The notes: generated by a model from the letters alone, not told the origin. A DNA stretch of 64,000 bases from Typhlomys cinereus (GCA_023101885.1 JALPQD010000293.1:1097861-1161860), one strand, 5' to 3'; shown: positions 49,016-61,752, counted from the first letter of the stretch. Translations and numbers: made by a program.

Positions 49016-52000
49016 CTCTCATTTCATTTTTAACATATACTGAGAAAGATTATATCACAAACTTTTCATATTAGGTAAGAAACTTCCCAAATGGAAACAC
49101 TACTGAGAAGGACAGAAGTCAGCACAGATAACTGAGTAACTGCCTAGAAGAAAATTAAAACATGACTGCAAAATTGTAGTGAACTACATTCATGCTTTCT
49201 TTGTTTCAGCTACACATGCAGAGCAACAAATAAATCAATAAATGTTAAAAACCCATTGTGGATCATATAGTTACTTGATGTCATAGTTAACAAGGACTAA
49301 AATATTGTTGGTTTATTGCTGGTTATATAATCTGTACAACTACTTTCTGTTGTTTATAATTATATTTTTAAATCAGCTCATATTATTCTGTGAAAAATAA
49401 CTTAATTTAAAAAAAATAGGTGGTAGGGGACCATCTTTTTAGATTATGCAATTATCATCAGTGATGATCTTATATCAAATGCCATCCAGGACAGGGAAAT
49501 AACCAAGGTCATTAGCCTTTAACAGTCTCCAAAAGGATTCAGGGATGAAATAACAGTAACATAAAACTTGAGCACCCCTGAGTGCCATTTTAAACAAATC
49601 TCCATGTGAAAATAACTTGTTGACAAATGACAACTGAAAGCCTAAATGACTCCTCATAATTAGAGTTAATGTTTAATTAGACAAGAAATGGAAGATGAGC
49701 AAGGTTCTAGTCTAGAACTGCCAAATAAATGTTAGACAACCGTCTGACATTTGAAGGTTATGTTATTTGGCAGCATCCTGTAACATCAAGAAGATTTTTT
49801 TTTATCATTTGGAACATACACACACATAGAGTCCTTTGGAAGGCTAACTCTAGTACACTTCCTCCCATGGGAGAGCAAAAACGGTTTCAACTTTGACTTC
49901 TATAACTCCTTCCTCCTTGCCATTATGTTTGATAGATTTGCTTTCCTGCATTACTTCTTGTGGGGGCCTCTAAGGTACACCTGTGTTTGGTTTTGCCAAA
50001 AGGCCCTCACATATTGTGATCAACGATGAAAATCAGACAGGGAGACAAATTATATTGCTCTGACATCTGTCCTTCCATCTGTTGGAGTTTTAACAAACAA
50101 CTATAAAGCAGAGCTTTTATTATACCAGTGCTCTTACTTTACATATCCCTGAAAATAGTTTTAATATGATCACGTCTTTGAAGATTCATTTTTATTATGA
50201 AAGAGAGCAGGAGGAAAGATGCTAAATATGATTTATTCTCATTGGACATCATCTCTGCATGATTCTTTCTTATAGGATCAATGAACAAAACAGCATTTTT
50301 CCTGTTCACCAAGACAGTAAATACTGTGCTTTTTTTGCAAACCTCTCTGTTTCTTGAATGCAATTATGGTATCGTTCTTCATGATGCATGTCTATGGTCT
50401 TCAGTGAACTTTTAGATTGTTTAGAATAATAAAACATATACATTATAAGTGTTTTATTATTTGAAGAGCAGTTAATTTATTTTTACAACATCAAAAGTGT
50501 AATGTGATCAAAGAATATCTGGAAAAGAAGCACAGCCAAAGCCCATTCTTTTGAACTGAAAACTCAGAGCTTTGTGCATGATCCTGGGTTTGCTGAACTA
50601 GAACATCGCTGGAAACTAACGGCAGCTAAATTCTTTGGAGCTGAGCATGTAACCAATACAATCTCCCTTGCTCTCAGGAGGCACTACAATGTAAGAAAAT
50701 TAGCTGTGAAAAACAAACATGTTTCACAACATGCTTATGTAGTCCAGAAACAAAAGTCATATGGAAAAGACAATTTTATCCTCAGGAAAACAACCAGGGA
50801 CAAAGAATTTGTAGACATTTCCCTCAACCACTGAGATAACAATGTATCCTAAATCACCAGTGATAGAGCTTGCTATTAAATTCTCATTTGCAAGCCTGCA
50901 AATGCTTGCCACCGCTCCTTCTAATTATTGCAGCATATAAATATTTCTTGTCCCTCCTTCTGGCTCAGACTGCTCTACCGTTTCTACTTTTATTTTGACC
51001 CTATGTAGTAGCAGAATACTGCCACAGGGTGGTACACCTTACTTAGTTAACTGAAGGCTTTTCTAATTCACCGAACAGTTCCGTACATTACACTTCCAAC
51101 TTCAACAATCCGGCAGCACCAGGATAAATGGCATCTTTCTGAGTGACCAAATTTAAAACAAAGTTTTAAATCATGCATGTCTACAAGGTTCCTGCTATGC
51201 CTACATATACCTTGAAAGTGTTGTCTCTTCTTCCCACCTCTTGGCAATTCTCAAACAAGTAAACAGATTAATAAGGAAGCCAACATTAAAAAAAAAGAAA
51301 TTTACAAAGATTATACTCATAAAAATTTAAAAAGATTATACTTATAAAAAATTACAAGGAAAAACTCCAATGATAATTTATAAGAGCTTAACTTAAATAA
51401 TTCTATTTAATTAAAGTCATAATTCTATGACTATTCCTTAGTCATTTATCTACCTACCTCTCTGACAGACAGTCATGGCTGCACTTTAATGGGTAGCTTA
51501 ATAAATTATTATATTATTACTGTATTGTTTTAAATATTTATTAATAATCATATTTGAGTTGATTAAGAAATTCACTTAAGATAAAAATATCAAAATCACT
51601 TTTAAATTTTAACAAATGTCTACATTTGCCTTTGAAATTTTAGGTTAAATAAATTGAACAAATTCAAAAATATGTAACAGCAGCTACCTGCATACGGTTT
51701 TATAAAATGGTGTCAGGCACACTTCATGTTAAATTCCTCTGAGAACAGTGCTGCTTGTTCCACAAGAGGACAATGGAACAGCTCATGAACACTTTTTTTC
51801 TTATTGATCTTCACTTGCTTTGTAGAAAGTAATGATACTGAGTATAGCAACTAAAGTGTTTATATGAGACTGGGTCGATGCAGGACATGCTGGTAGCTAT
51901 TGGTTTGGCTAGCCCTGCAGTTAGCCTGGTCTGAAGACCCTAATCCTCCTCTTATTAGAGGGGGAAAAATGAAAAAAAGAAATGTAGTTTTATAACTCTC

Positions 52001-52716
52001 TAGGGAAGGAAAGAGAAGCACCCACTAGATTCCTATAGAGTCACCAGACACAATAAGCCTTAAAATTGAACAGGTGAGTTAATCTGGGATCAGTTAGGTT
52101 CTCCCCAAAGGTAAACATTGAAGTTAGCATCCACTTGTGAATGTGTCAGGGTAATCTATGACTGAAATTCAAATCCTAAGAACCTGACCAAGTGACATCA
52201 GCAGGCTGACTGAAGTCTCAAGCAGTCCTGTCAGGGATGTGCAATGTATAGTTTACCTTGTTGGAAATGTTGTTTCTTGGTATCTCTACAAGCATTAGAC
52301 ATCGTTGATATATGAAAATTATCCTTTTTTTAAAACGGTCTAATGTACTGAAGTTAAAAACCTGGTGAGAGAAACAACTATTCTAGCCACACGTCTATCT
52401 TTGAAGAGCTGCGGGTCCCGCAGACCTTGTGCAAATCATTAATGGGTCACGGTCAGAAATCAGTGTTACATCTGCCGATTCAGACTGCAAAGGGCACTTT
52501 GCTCGAATTTAGGACACTTTTCATTTCCGACATGAGGCTGGCATTTAATATATTTTTCTTACTCTTTATTCTTTGTTTATCATGAACTCATTTAAATATA
52601 TTGACGATTTTCTCGTTCTCTGAATACAACTGTGACCACGTTCATGAATCTTGGCATACTTGATTAGTGGACTTTTTTTCCAGAGGGAGTTAAAGCTGTG
52701 CGTTTTGAACTCCTAC

Positions 52717-53100
52717 CTCTCTCGCAGGACCTGCCCAGATAGCCGGTTCCCGAGCAATCGCACACGTATCTGTTCCAGCCATCCCTGCACATGCCGCTGT
52801 TTTTGCACGGATTGCTAAGGCACGGTTTCGCGGTCTCCCTGGAGCACGAGGGCTTCACTCCCGCCGTGCTTTGAATCTCCGCCATCTGCCGGATGTCTTT
52901 GCTCTGACCGTCGATGAACAGGTCCCGGATGCAGCCCACGTAGCCGTAGTTGAGCAGAGCCGTCCACACCTCGGTGGGGAAGACGAGCCCGGCCTTGTTT
53001 TCCGGCAAGCCTCCCAGGTACAGCTCGTCGTCCAAGTCCAGGATCTCGCTCTCCCCAGGAGCTGTGTAGGGTGTGCGCAGGGTATTGACAGAAATGGTAC
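52717..53100 (-). CDS. Nrxn1: Nrxn1 internal coding exon: C-terminal part of LNS3 plus EGF-like domain B
   Basis: This 384-nt exon encodes 127 whole codons of alpha-neurexin-1, a presynaptic adhesion receptor, from [10 protein letters not shown] to GYLGRSCER. The first part is the end of the third laminin-G/LNS domain ([10 protein letters not shown], then [15 protein letters not shown], a typical LNS ending). The last ~40 residues are an EGF-like module with six cysteines in the usual spacing ([19 protein letters not shown]). On the minus strand the acceptor is ttgccag|GTACC and the donor GAGAGAG|GTAGGA. The exon starts and ends in phase 1, and its last G joins AA of the next exon to give Glu. 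It is nearly identical to the human NRXN1 protein as I recall it, with V to I, K to R and N to S changes. It is GC- and CpG-rich compared with the introns. NRXN2/NRXN3 are less likely because later exons match NRXN1 almost perfectly. Confidence 0.97.
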
Positions 53101-54148
53101 CTGGCAAGAAGGAAGAGAATGTGAGATGCTTAGTGACACACTATGGAACCAATTGTGTCGCCTCGGCTCTCTTTTCTGCGGGGTGTCTGAGCAACATGTG
53201 GTCAGACATTTCCTATTCTTGCTCCGTTCCCTGTGCCTGGAATCTCCAAGCACGACTAGGGTATGGAATTGTTTACCTTCAGAAATAAAAACATTATTAT
53301 CTAATGGGGTTTCCTTTGGCTTTGTTGAAAAATTAAGTTTATCTCAACCAATGACATGGGTCAACTTCTAGGAACGGAACTTTAAAGACATACTTATATA
53401 AAACAATGAAATGGGCATTCTCTGGAATAAAGTCTGGTTTGGCGAAGCTGGTGTTTGCTTTCCCATTCAGCATGCCCTTATCTGCAAATCCAGGGATGAT
53501 GACATGTCTCCCATCTTTAACTGACTTGGTTGTTTTGCTTGTGAATAGTAATTTGGCAGATTTCCCATGTCAAAACATAACTTATTTACTCCTAACCACA
53601 TGTGTTTGGTGCCCATGGTTCTTGACCACAAGATGGGTCTTGACCATATGTTCCAACTCAGAGTGCTGTTCCGCTTGGTAAATAAATTGCACCCGTGCTG
53701 GACTGAAAACTTCAGTGGTGCTCGGCACTACATTTTCATGAAAGACTCAAGTAGATTTTTTAAACAAGTTTTCCTATTCAGTAAAAGTTTCCTTGTTCTC
53801 ACTTCAACCATACAGAAAAATAAAGAACCTATTGGTTTATAACTACACCAGAACTCAGGATGTAAGTACCAAATGAATGCATACTGACTGTTAAGGGAAC
53901 ACTTGAGGACTTAGAAAACTCTGGAATCAAGAAAAAGAAAAATTGAAGCATATTCCTGACAAAAACGTATGAGCATATTATTGGGTTGCAAAAATTTCCC
54001 CAAGTATTCTATCTCCTTAAAGTATAATGCAGTTTATCTTGCAGGATATAATAATAATATGAGTCATACTAGACATCATGAGTGTTCAGTATTACATTAT
54101 GCCTGATAAACTTTTTAGGTCTAAATTATAATGTAAGAAAGAGAGGAA

Positions 54149-54313
54149 TACAATACACAATAAAGGACTCTCTGGGAACTGGGGGATGGGGAGGGGGAGG
54201 AGGGGGTTCGGGGGGAGGAGGGGGGAGGGAGGGAACTGGTAAAAAAATTTTTAAATGTATAATTAAATTTTTAATAAAAAAAACATATAAGTGACTTGTA
54301 CAGAAGGAAAAAA
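54149..54313 (+). mobile_element. Very short L1 3' end with possible extra tail
   Basis: AAAGGACTCTCTGGGAACTG (also present as AAAGGACTCTCTGGGAATTG in the L1 copy at 61203) is followed by a G-rich stretch (54180-54236) and an A-rich end near 54290. About 25 unrelated bases and a second A run follow. A 14-bp duplication AAGAAAGAGAGGAA (54135-54148, 54314-54327) brackets the whole, though the right copy lies in purine-rich simple sequence. Confidence 0.65.
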
Positions 54314-54365
54314 AAGAAAGAGAGGAAGAGAGACAGATAGAGAAAGAAAGAAAAAGAGAAAGATA
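54300..54365. repeat. (GAAA)-rich purine stretch
   Basis: AAAGAAAGAGAGGAAGAGAG and onward; directly follows the short L1 end. Confidence 0.8.
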
Positions 54366-57300
54366 TAGTTCACACCTGAGGCTGGAGGTGGATTACAGAA
54401 CTGAAGCAGAAAGATGGGGATGTGAAGAGATATTTCAAGTACTACTAGTGAAGGTACCCTACCAGACCAGGGATGCTGTGGCCCTGCCCTGTGCCAGAAT
54501 TATTCTAGAGCCAACAGCAGGGCACCTCTAGAGCTGGACTACATAATGGGACCTGTCATTTTGAAAAAGAGGCCATGGAAGCCAGCAACACAGACTGCCT
54601 GGGAGGCCAAGTCATTAAGGGGACAATTGTCTCTCCAGCCATTCACAGAAAGAAGTGGGAAAAGCTCCCAGGGGAGAGGAACTCAAAGGCATCGCTATTT
54701 TGGTCTTCTATCCAGCTGAGAATGGTAGGGATTTCTGATGTTGGGAAGGAAAAAGGGTAAAGGACAAAGTGTTAGTGTCTTCAATTCACATTTGTGTCTA
54801 GAAAAACTCTTTCAGAATCATATAGGTTCATAAGACCTTACTTAGAAAAGTATAAGGAATGCCATTTGTGGAAATAAAATGCATGGAGAAAAAAGAACAG
54901 AAATTCTTTCATCTTTTTAATAGAATGACCATTGTATATGTTTAAAAGAATCAGTCCGTGTACAGCAACCTAAAGTGAGTGAATAAATAATCCCCTATCC
55001 GCTTCAGCAGTAAACTCAAGCAATACATGATTAGAAAAGGTAAATTTCAAGGACTAATGGAAAAGGCAGATTTTTAGAAGGTATCTATATGTGTGAATCA
55101 AAGGACCAGATAAATGAATTCAGTGATTTAAGTTTTTGAGATGTTGCTGTCTGATATTTAGTTCTAGAAGATTTTTTTAGAAGTAGTAGAACCTTTGAGG
55201 TTATGCTAAAAATAAATATATGTATATGTTGAAATGAATTGCTACAAGGCACAAATCTTAGCAAGTGAACAATGACAAAATCTTATTTGAAAGATAAAAT
55301 GGTGACAAAATTTCGGTTTCTTCCCAAATTCCCAAATATAGAACAAGCTTACTACAGCTGTTATTAAGCATTAAACAAAATTACACTACCACACTGTCTC
55401 CTCCCTTTCAAATCTTTAGCTTAGATCACTAACCTGCACTCCTAAAGGCAAAATTGCTATAGACATTTCAGACAATCCTGTGAGATGCTGATTGACAGTA
55501 ATAATATTGACTCTGGGTCTCTTTGTGTTTATTTTCCATGTGTTAGTATGTGTTTTGAACATAATATTGTAAGAAGATCAAATATTTTATATGAATGTGC
55601 TTGTTTGATATGGCAAGAGTAAAGATGATTTTAGAGTAATTTTTAATAATAGCAATTTAAAAGTAAGAATAAAGTTTTTATGTAGCCCAGTGAGCAGTTA
55701 TATGCTTGCATACAAAAAAAATTAACACAACATTGAATTCTAAAACTTCTTATTTGCTATTATGTTCATTTATCAAAATAAATGTGGTACCATCAGATAG
55801 ATTTCTGTGCTGATAGGTTAAAAGATATTTTGGAAAACAACTAATGGAGAGACTATCACAGTTATGTAATTCAATGACCCTTTGAGAGACAATATTTGAG
55901 TTCTCATGGAAAGAGCAGACAAGGAAATATAGGGAGAAAGAAAAAGGCAATAATTCTAACTTCAATTTGAAGACCATTGTGGGGATTAGAACATTCATTG
56001 TGCCTCAGATGAAACTCTATGGAGATGGAGCAGACAGATGTATGTTTCAGATATCACCCATTCAGAGTGAAATATGACTGAAAAATAAGGTGCTGCTTTG
56101 TCTGTGTGCCTTTGTCCTTATACTTACATCTTAGAATATAATAAGATCTATTCGAATAATGTCTTAGCAAAAGAGATAATAAATAAATGGAAAGCCAGGA
56201 GGTTGAGTTTAGTGAGAACTGAAACATTGATCCATTGTGAAGACTTTCAGAGTAAAAATATTATAAATAATTATTATATTTCATGTCACTAAATTTCAGT
56301 GAAAAATCAAATCCATGTCATGGTTTCAGCCTGCACATGTGCAAACATCCTGAAAACATTCCTTCTGACAAGGAGATTTGATTCATGACTTTTCTTAACT
56401 ACTACTATAGGTGTGAATCCTAGGATACACTCATGTAAGCAATGTAGTCATCAGAGTACTTTAGACTAAGTCAGCAGATATATTATAACTTAGTGAAATT
56501 TAAATGCCATGCTTCCCAATCACAAAATTCATTATAATTGACTTTAGAAGACAATGGTTACAGGGAACACAATTGACGAGACTTTAAACCTTCTCCATTG
56601 AAATTAACATGAAATATCTGCCACAGAAACAGAAATCAATAGGAAATGAGGATTTCTCAATGGATGAAGTAAGTAAATTTGTTAATAAAAATGTAAGAGC
56701 AAATAAAAACCAGGGAATGCTCTGGAATCATCCCTGCATCCTTCCTCAAATGCGTATGATGCTGTGTTCTACCTATTCCCATTATTCACATGCTATACTG
56801 CTTCCAAAACAGCGGAACTTGAGCTTTCTGGCAGATCAACTGAATATTTTTCTATAATTGCTAAGTAGAGAGTTAAATTGGCGAAAAAGGGTCATACATA
56901 CATGAGATTTTATTTAGTCCAGCATTTCATTTCATCTAAAAATTAGGAATCTAAAGCACTTTGCTTTCTATTTTATTCCCTAAAAGGATAAAACTGAAGC
57001 ATAATACTGCCATATCTATTTTTTTATTTTAATAGAGCAACTACATTTACATTTTCATGTAATTGTTTTTTTACTGGCATAAGAAGATTAAAAGTTGATA
57101 GTTAGATAAAGTAATATCCATATAAGGATAATCATAAGCTTAAAGAATAAGTTGCCTTCCATGTAAAATTATAAAAAATTGGGAAAATATGTTAAAGAAA
57201 AATTTTCTGCATTTCCATGCAATGTTCTTGGCTATTCTGTTTCTGTAACATTGATTTTCTTGGTGAGCAGAAGTAAAGGGTGCAAAAGAAATGTGAAATT

Positions 57301-57417
57301 AGTTGATTTGACTTTAAGGTTTAGAATAGCAGAAAAGTCTAAGTGCCAGGAAATGAGGAATAGAAAAATCATGCACTAGAATGGAAATGGTTTTGCCTGG
57401 TAAAGAAACTGATTTTA

Positions 57418-57744
57418 TTTTATTTTATTTATTTATTTATTTTTAATCTTTTTTTTTTAATTTATTCAACTGTGTGCATGTTCGTGTGTATGTGCGCGCG
57501 TGTGTGTGTCTCTGTGTGTGTGTGTGTGTGTCTGTGTATGTGTAGAACCACGGACGAATTCGCGAACCACCATGGACGCCTCCACCTCCTTCTGCCCCGG
57601 GATTCACAGGCTCCGCCCTACCAGGACCGGAAACGCAGGCCGCCCCCGCTTCCTCCTGGCGTCTATACGTGGGATCTGGGATCCGAACTCAGGACCTTCC
57701 GCCTGCAAGGCGGAGGCTTAACCCCTGAGCCACCTCTCCAGCCC
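57418..57744 (-). mobile_element. Full-length tRNA-Ala-derived SINE, insertion with perfect 15-bp target duplication
   Basis: Read on the minus strand, the element starts GGGCTGGAGAGGTGGCTCAG and has a tRNA-like head. The A box is TGGCTCAGGGG, and the anticodon arm CCGC-CTTGCAG-GCGG has anticodon TGC (Ala). The B box is AGTTCGGATCC. A CpG-rich body of about 110 nt follows, then a (CA)n/(CG) stretch and an A-rich tail. It is flanked by an exact 15-bp duplication, AAGAAACTGATTTTA (57403-57417 and 57745-57759). The intact flanks and many CpGs point to a recent insertion. The head is related to ID/BC1-type rodent SINEs; the body is one I do not recognise from house mouse. Confidence 0.9.
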
Positions 57745-57943
57745 AAGAAACTGATTTTAAAGTATTGCTCTTCAGATGACCAGATGGCAAGTTTATTAAA
57801 CAATAGATTTGCTATGCCTTATGCAGATTTTATGAAAATTAAGGAAATTATAAAGATGAATAGTAAGACTGAATTTTGAATTAAATTTGGAGTCACTGCA
57901 GGAAATAATATTTAAGTTAAATATCACCATATTATTGCTTGGC

Positions 57944-58026
57944 ATTTTTACATGGGATCTGGGATCCGAACTAGGACTTTTTTGCTTGCAAGGCAGAGGC
58001 TTATCAGCAAAGCCAGCTCTCCAGCC
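57944..58026 (-). mobile_element. tRNA-Ala SINE fragment (head only)
   Basis: The minus strand begins GGGCTGGAGAGCTGG and contains GCCTCTGCCTTGCAAG and AGTTCGGATCCCAGATCCCA. It stops soon after the tRNA-like part, with no body, tail or visible target duplication. It lies 200 bp from the full-length copy at 57418. Confidence 0.8.
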
Positions 58027-58394
58027 CTATATTCATTTTAAGCAGAATGACATGTATCAGGTTTATAAAAGAACTAAAATAAACATTAGCAGTCACAAAA
58101 AGAGAAACCTAATTTTCTGTATCAGATTTACATGAGTTCTTCAGTGAGGTGGGCACTTAAGTAGTATGTGAAAAGAGAATTCTAGAAGAAATCTTGAAAG
58201 TCTGTTCTTGTATTGGCCATAGGAAGAAGAAAAGGCACCACATACACTGTAGAGATGAATAGATTTACCAGCTAGTAGAACTAACCTGTACTTATTTTTC
58301 AAAATTAAAACACAATTAAACTAGCATGTCAGATCTCAGAACCTACTCTACAGAATTTATGGCCATGTACTTATTAATTAATTTAAAGTTTTTA

Positions 58395-58435
58395 CATTTT
58401 AATCTCATTATATATTTATTTGCGAGTGAAAGAGT

Positions 58436-58473
<38 letters not shown>

Positions 58474-58605
58474 GCCACCCATGTGCTATCACCTATGTGT
58501 AGAACTGAAAGGCTGACTTTCAGGAGTCAGTTCTCTCTTATACTTTGGTGATCGACTTGTGTGACAAGCGTTTTGACCTGCTGAGTTACTTTGTCAACCT
58601 AGTAG
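58395..58605 (-). mobile_element. B3-like SINE with (TG)n
   Basis: In reverse orientation: a (TG)n run (58436-58470), then CAGGAGTCAGTTCTCTC, GTGATCGACTTGTGTGACAA and CCTGCTGAGTTACTTTGTCA. These correspond to the complement of a B3 body and tRNA-like head. Moderately diverged. Confidence 0.65.
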
Positions 58606-60114
58606 TGAAGTTTTTAAGAAGTGAAATGATATATGATTTTTAATAAATGAATAATTAAATAAATACCACATGTGCTAATATGCTTTTACACTGATGCCTA
58701 GAGAAATAACTCAGAATTTTTTAACTAATTTTAATAGTTACCTATCAAAAATGAAGAGTAAGTGTGTGGGAACTCTTATGTATGTACATGTTGAATTACC
58801 TGAACATTTTTACCCATTGCATATATGAAGTTACATATCAAAACATCATACAGTAAATAGATACCAATGATGCTGGAAAGATGTAAATTGGTCATGTAAC
58901 TGCCTATATACTAAGGACAAAACAGACATCATACAGTGACCGCTCTTTAGTCAAGCAGAGTGAGATTGTGGTTCCAAAGGGTTGATTGTCTTATAAGTCC
59001 ATAAGACCAAGTTTAAAGTAAAAATGCCAAGGCATTAATTCTGCATGAGGAATTGTCACAGGCATTGGAATACTTCCAATGCAGCCTAAGTATGACAATT
59101 TGCAACAAGATATTTATATATTTACGATGGAAATTTTAATTCTTACTGGAACCAGACTACTCATATTTATGCAACAAACCTATTCCCCTTCTTCTGTAAT
59201 CAGATTGACAAAAGTAGGTTTGGGGTCTGTGCATTCTAAATAAGGAGAGTTCACATAACAAAGAAATGTATTTTTAAATCAGTCTAGGATGACTTGATAG
59301 CCTCATCTTAGTTCACATGTGCTGCTTCTATCTCTCCAGTAGAAAAAAGCAGCCAGTGCCTGGTACAGTATTCAGATGGCCATAAGCAATGTTTGCCCCT
59401 TGACTTTCTTTTCATAAGTTAATAACATTTTGACTCTTAAATGCCCTGAGCCCTTGGGAACTGTGTTCTGAATCTTAGCTTTCGATTTACTAACTCTCAG
59501 AAAATAAATGCTACTACTTATGAAAGTCTTGAGTAAAAAAATGACCTGACAACATTGAATTCAATAAATAGCCTGAAAGTTATGTTTGCAATGTATTTGC
59601 AACTGCATAAATTTTAAGTTCCTGTTAACAAAAACTAAAAGAAAATGTATAAAAACATAAAATTGAATATGAAGAGGCTCTCCTTTAAACATGATCATAA
59701 TAAGCAATTACTAACACTGATCAAAAAATTTAGTGTAATAATTCCATATCAAATTGATTCTGCCATCTTGAAAACTTAAAGTAATTCATTCCTATTGTCA
59801 TTAAAAGCATTGCTACGAAATATGGCACATTAATAGAATTTGCTTACAATGTTCTCAATGCATGAAATGGGCTAGTAGGCAGAGACATGGGAGGATTGTT
59901 TACAGTTAGAAGGAAAGTTCAAGTCAAGACCTGAACAGAGAAATCGTCTGATGTTGTTCAAGTAGAAATGTCTAAGCACAGCGATTCAGGAATGGTGCAC
60001 ACAGAAATCAGTCCTGGTAATAGATAGCTAGAAAGTGCTGTTCACATCAAACAGTCATTACTGTAAACCTCTAATTATGTGCTCTGGAGAGAGCCTGGTG
60101 CCTTTCCCACTATA

Positions 60115-60205
60115 ATTTCTAGTTCTTAAACTGGAACTCTATGACTTCAATTCAAATCTCAATGGCTTCTTAGCTGTTAAATGTAGGCTTGCCCATGAAT
60201 AACCG
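60115..60205 (+). mobile_element. Weak MIR-like stretch
   Basis: GACTTCAATTCAAATCTCAA and GGCTTCTTAGCTGTTAAATG loosely follow MIR. Low confidence. Confidence 0.3.
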
Positions 60206-61202
60206 CTGATACAATCTGTTGGACCCTGCTGTACACAAGCAAAACTTGACAAAAATAATGAGTTTTCTCTTTGATTTCAATGTGTAATAATAGTTTGCAA
60301 AAAGAGAAAAAAAATATTTGAAAGGATGTCCTTGACTGAGCCAAAGAGCTTAAGATGAATTTAACAATATTCCAGCCCTGAGAAAATAGTCATTAACCTT
60401 ATCCTAATTGTACCACAATCTACATGTAAGCTAAATACCTGGGCAGCTGTTTGTGTCAGAGTTGGGACCAACTGAGAGAAGAAAAAGGAAGTCTGGAAAG
60501 GTGGAGAGGCTGGGAAGGAAGCACTGAGAATTAAACCTGCCAAATGGGAAAAGGTCGTGACACCTCAGTGATATCTATCAACTCAATGAGTTAAGAGTTT
60601 TGCTCCTAGTAGCTATGTACATGGGGTATCTACTTTTCCAGGACCAATCTCCTCAGGTCTAGTAGATCATGCTGCTATCTTGTATATTCTCCTTTGACAG
60701 CATAGTGCAAGATTTGAAATTTCCACTTCAGGCCAACTCAGCTTCTTGAACCCCCACACCCTGCTTATACGCAAAAAGAGAAAGCTACACTGCTTACAGA
60801 AACCACCAGGGCTCACAACAGAAACATGGAGCAATTCAAGGGCCCCTTTTTTCACTCAGTTTCAGAATGGAAGGAATGCAGGCCAATTTAAAAAATATGA
60901 TTAATCATTTTGCCTAAACTAGTACATTCTAGAACAGTCTGTACAAGAAGGCAGTATTTCTGATCAACTATACAGCCCTTTTAGTAAACAGAGGACCAAG
61001 CATGGACCAACAGAGAGACGTCAGCCTCATTAATATCTTCCATCAGCCTCAAGATACCTTCCCATCATTCGCAAGCTTCTGTGGCTGCATGTCCCAGGCC
61101 TAAGAAGGGAGGAGGTGTCTTTCTATTCAGTTAATTTCCCTCCTACCTGCATGTTTGCTGAAGATATTGGCATCTTTTGAACAAGCAGAAGCAGAGATCC
61201 TG

Positions 61203-61752
61203 GCCTAGTTCTAGGTGGTTGATATAGAGCCAGCTTAATCTCTCCCCATCCTGAAGCTCAGGGAAATTTGCGGAAGAGGGGGCGGTAAGAGTGTAAGAGC
61301 AAAAGGATGGGAGGAGCAATGATATGTAAGATACTCTATACTAGTTAGGGCTGAAGCAATCATAATTGGACTTTACATGCCCTGCGCATTGTCCAACACA
61401 CTATTGACCCCACAAACTCTAGCATCTGCTAACGGCACTAAGATCTTTGGAGGCAAGGGATTGGCAGCCACAGCAGTGTTCTTATACCTAAGGGGAACAC
61501 GGGAAAGGGTTCAGGGAAAGGCCACTGGGTCCTTGTACGTCATCGGAGAGGAGGGCCCAGAGGAAAATCAGGCATGCACAAGAAAGGACTCTCTGGGAAT
61601 TGGGGCGGGAGGCACTGGGGGAGGGGAAAAGAAGGGGGTGGGGAGGAGGAGCAGGGGATACGGGGGGGGGGAGGAGGGAGGGAGGGAACTGGTGTACCTA
61701 TTAAGTTTGTATGAGCTGAAATAATAATAAAAAATGTAAAAAAAAAAAAAAA
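61203..61752 (+). mobile_element. 5'-truncated L1 3' end with 15-bp target duplication
   Basis: A 550-bp insert ends ATAATAATAAAAAATG plus poly(A). It carries a long G-rich purine stretch (61606-61690, with runs of G up to ten) typical of rodent L1 3' untranslated regions. It is bounded by an exact 15-bp repeat, GAAGCAGAGATCCTG (61188-61202 and 61753-61767), the mark of target-primed insertion. The open frame at 61377-61724 falls inside it and is not a gene. Confidence 0.85.

Larger units (their letters stand above)
46585..52716 (-). other. Nrxn1: Nrxn1 intron between EGF-B exon and LNS4 exon
   Basis: A 6132-bp intron with GTAGGA donor and ttctgtag acceptor. It contains an old L2 fragment (about 48225-49015) and a large polypurine/polypyrimidine tract (46712-47035) close to the acceptor. 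Stretches 47040-48220 and 49020-52710 are AT-rich and hold nothing I can name, apart from a short imperfect tandem repeat near 51297-51358 and an open but unrecognised frame at 50574-50834. Confidence 0.88.

Noticed and set aside
52871..53371. 166-codon plus-strand open frame
   Set aside because: It is the antisense shadow of the GC-rich 384-nt Nrxn1 exon.
57472..57879. 135-codon plus-strand frame, similar to one at 63685-63990
   Set aside because: Both are the antisense of the tRNA-Ala SINE, which explains their similarity.
61377..61724. 115-codon plus-strand frame
   Set aside because: Lies inside the L1 3' untranslated region, ending in its G-rich purine stretch.
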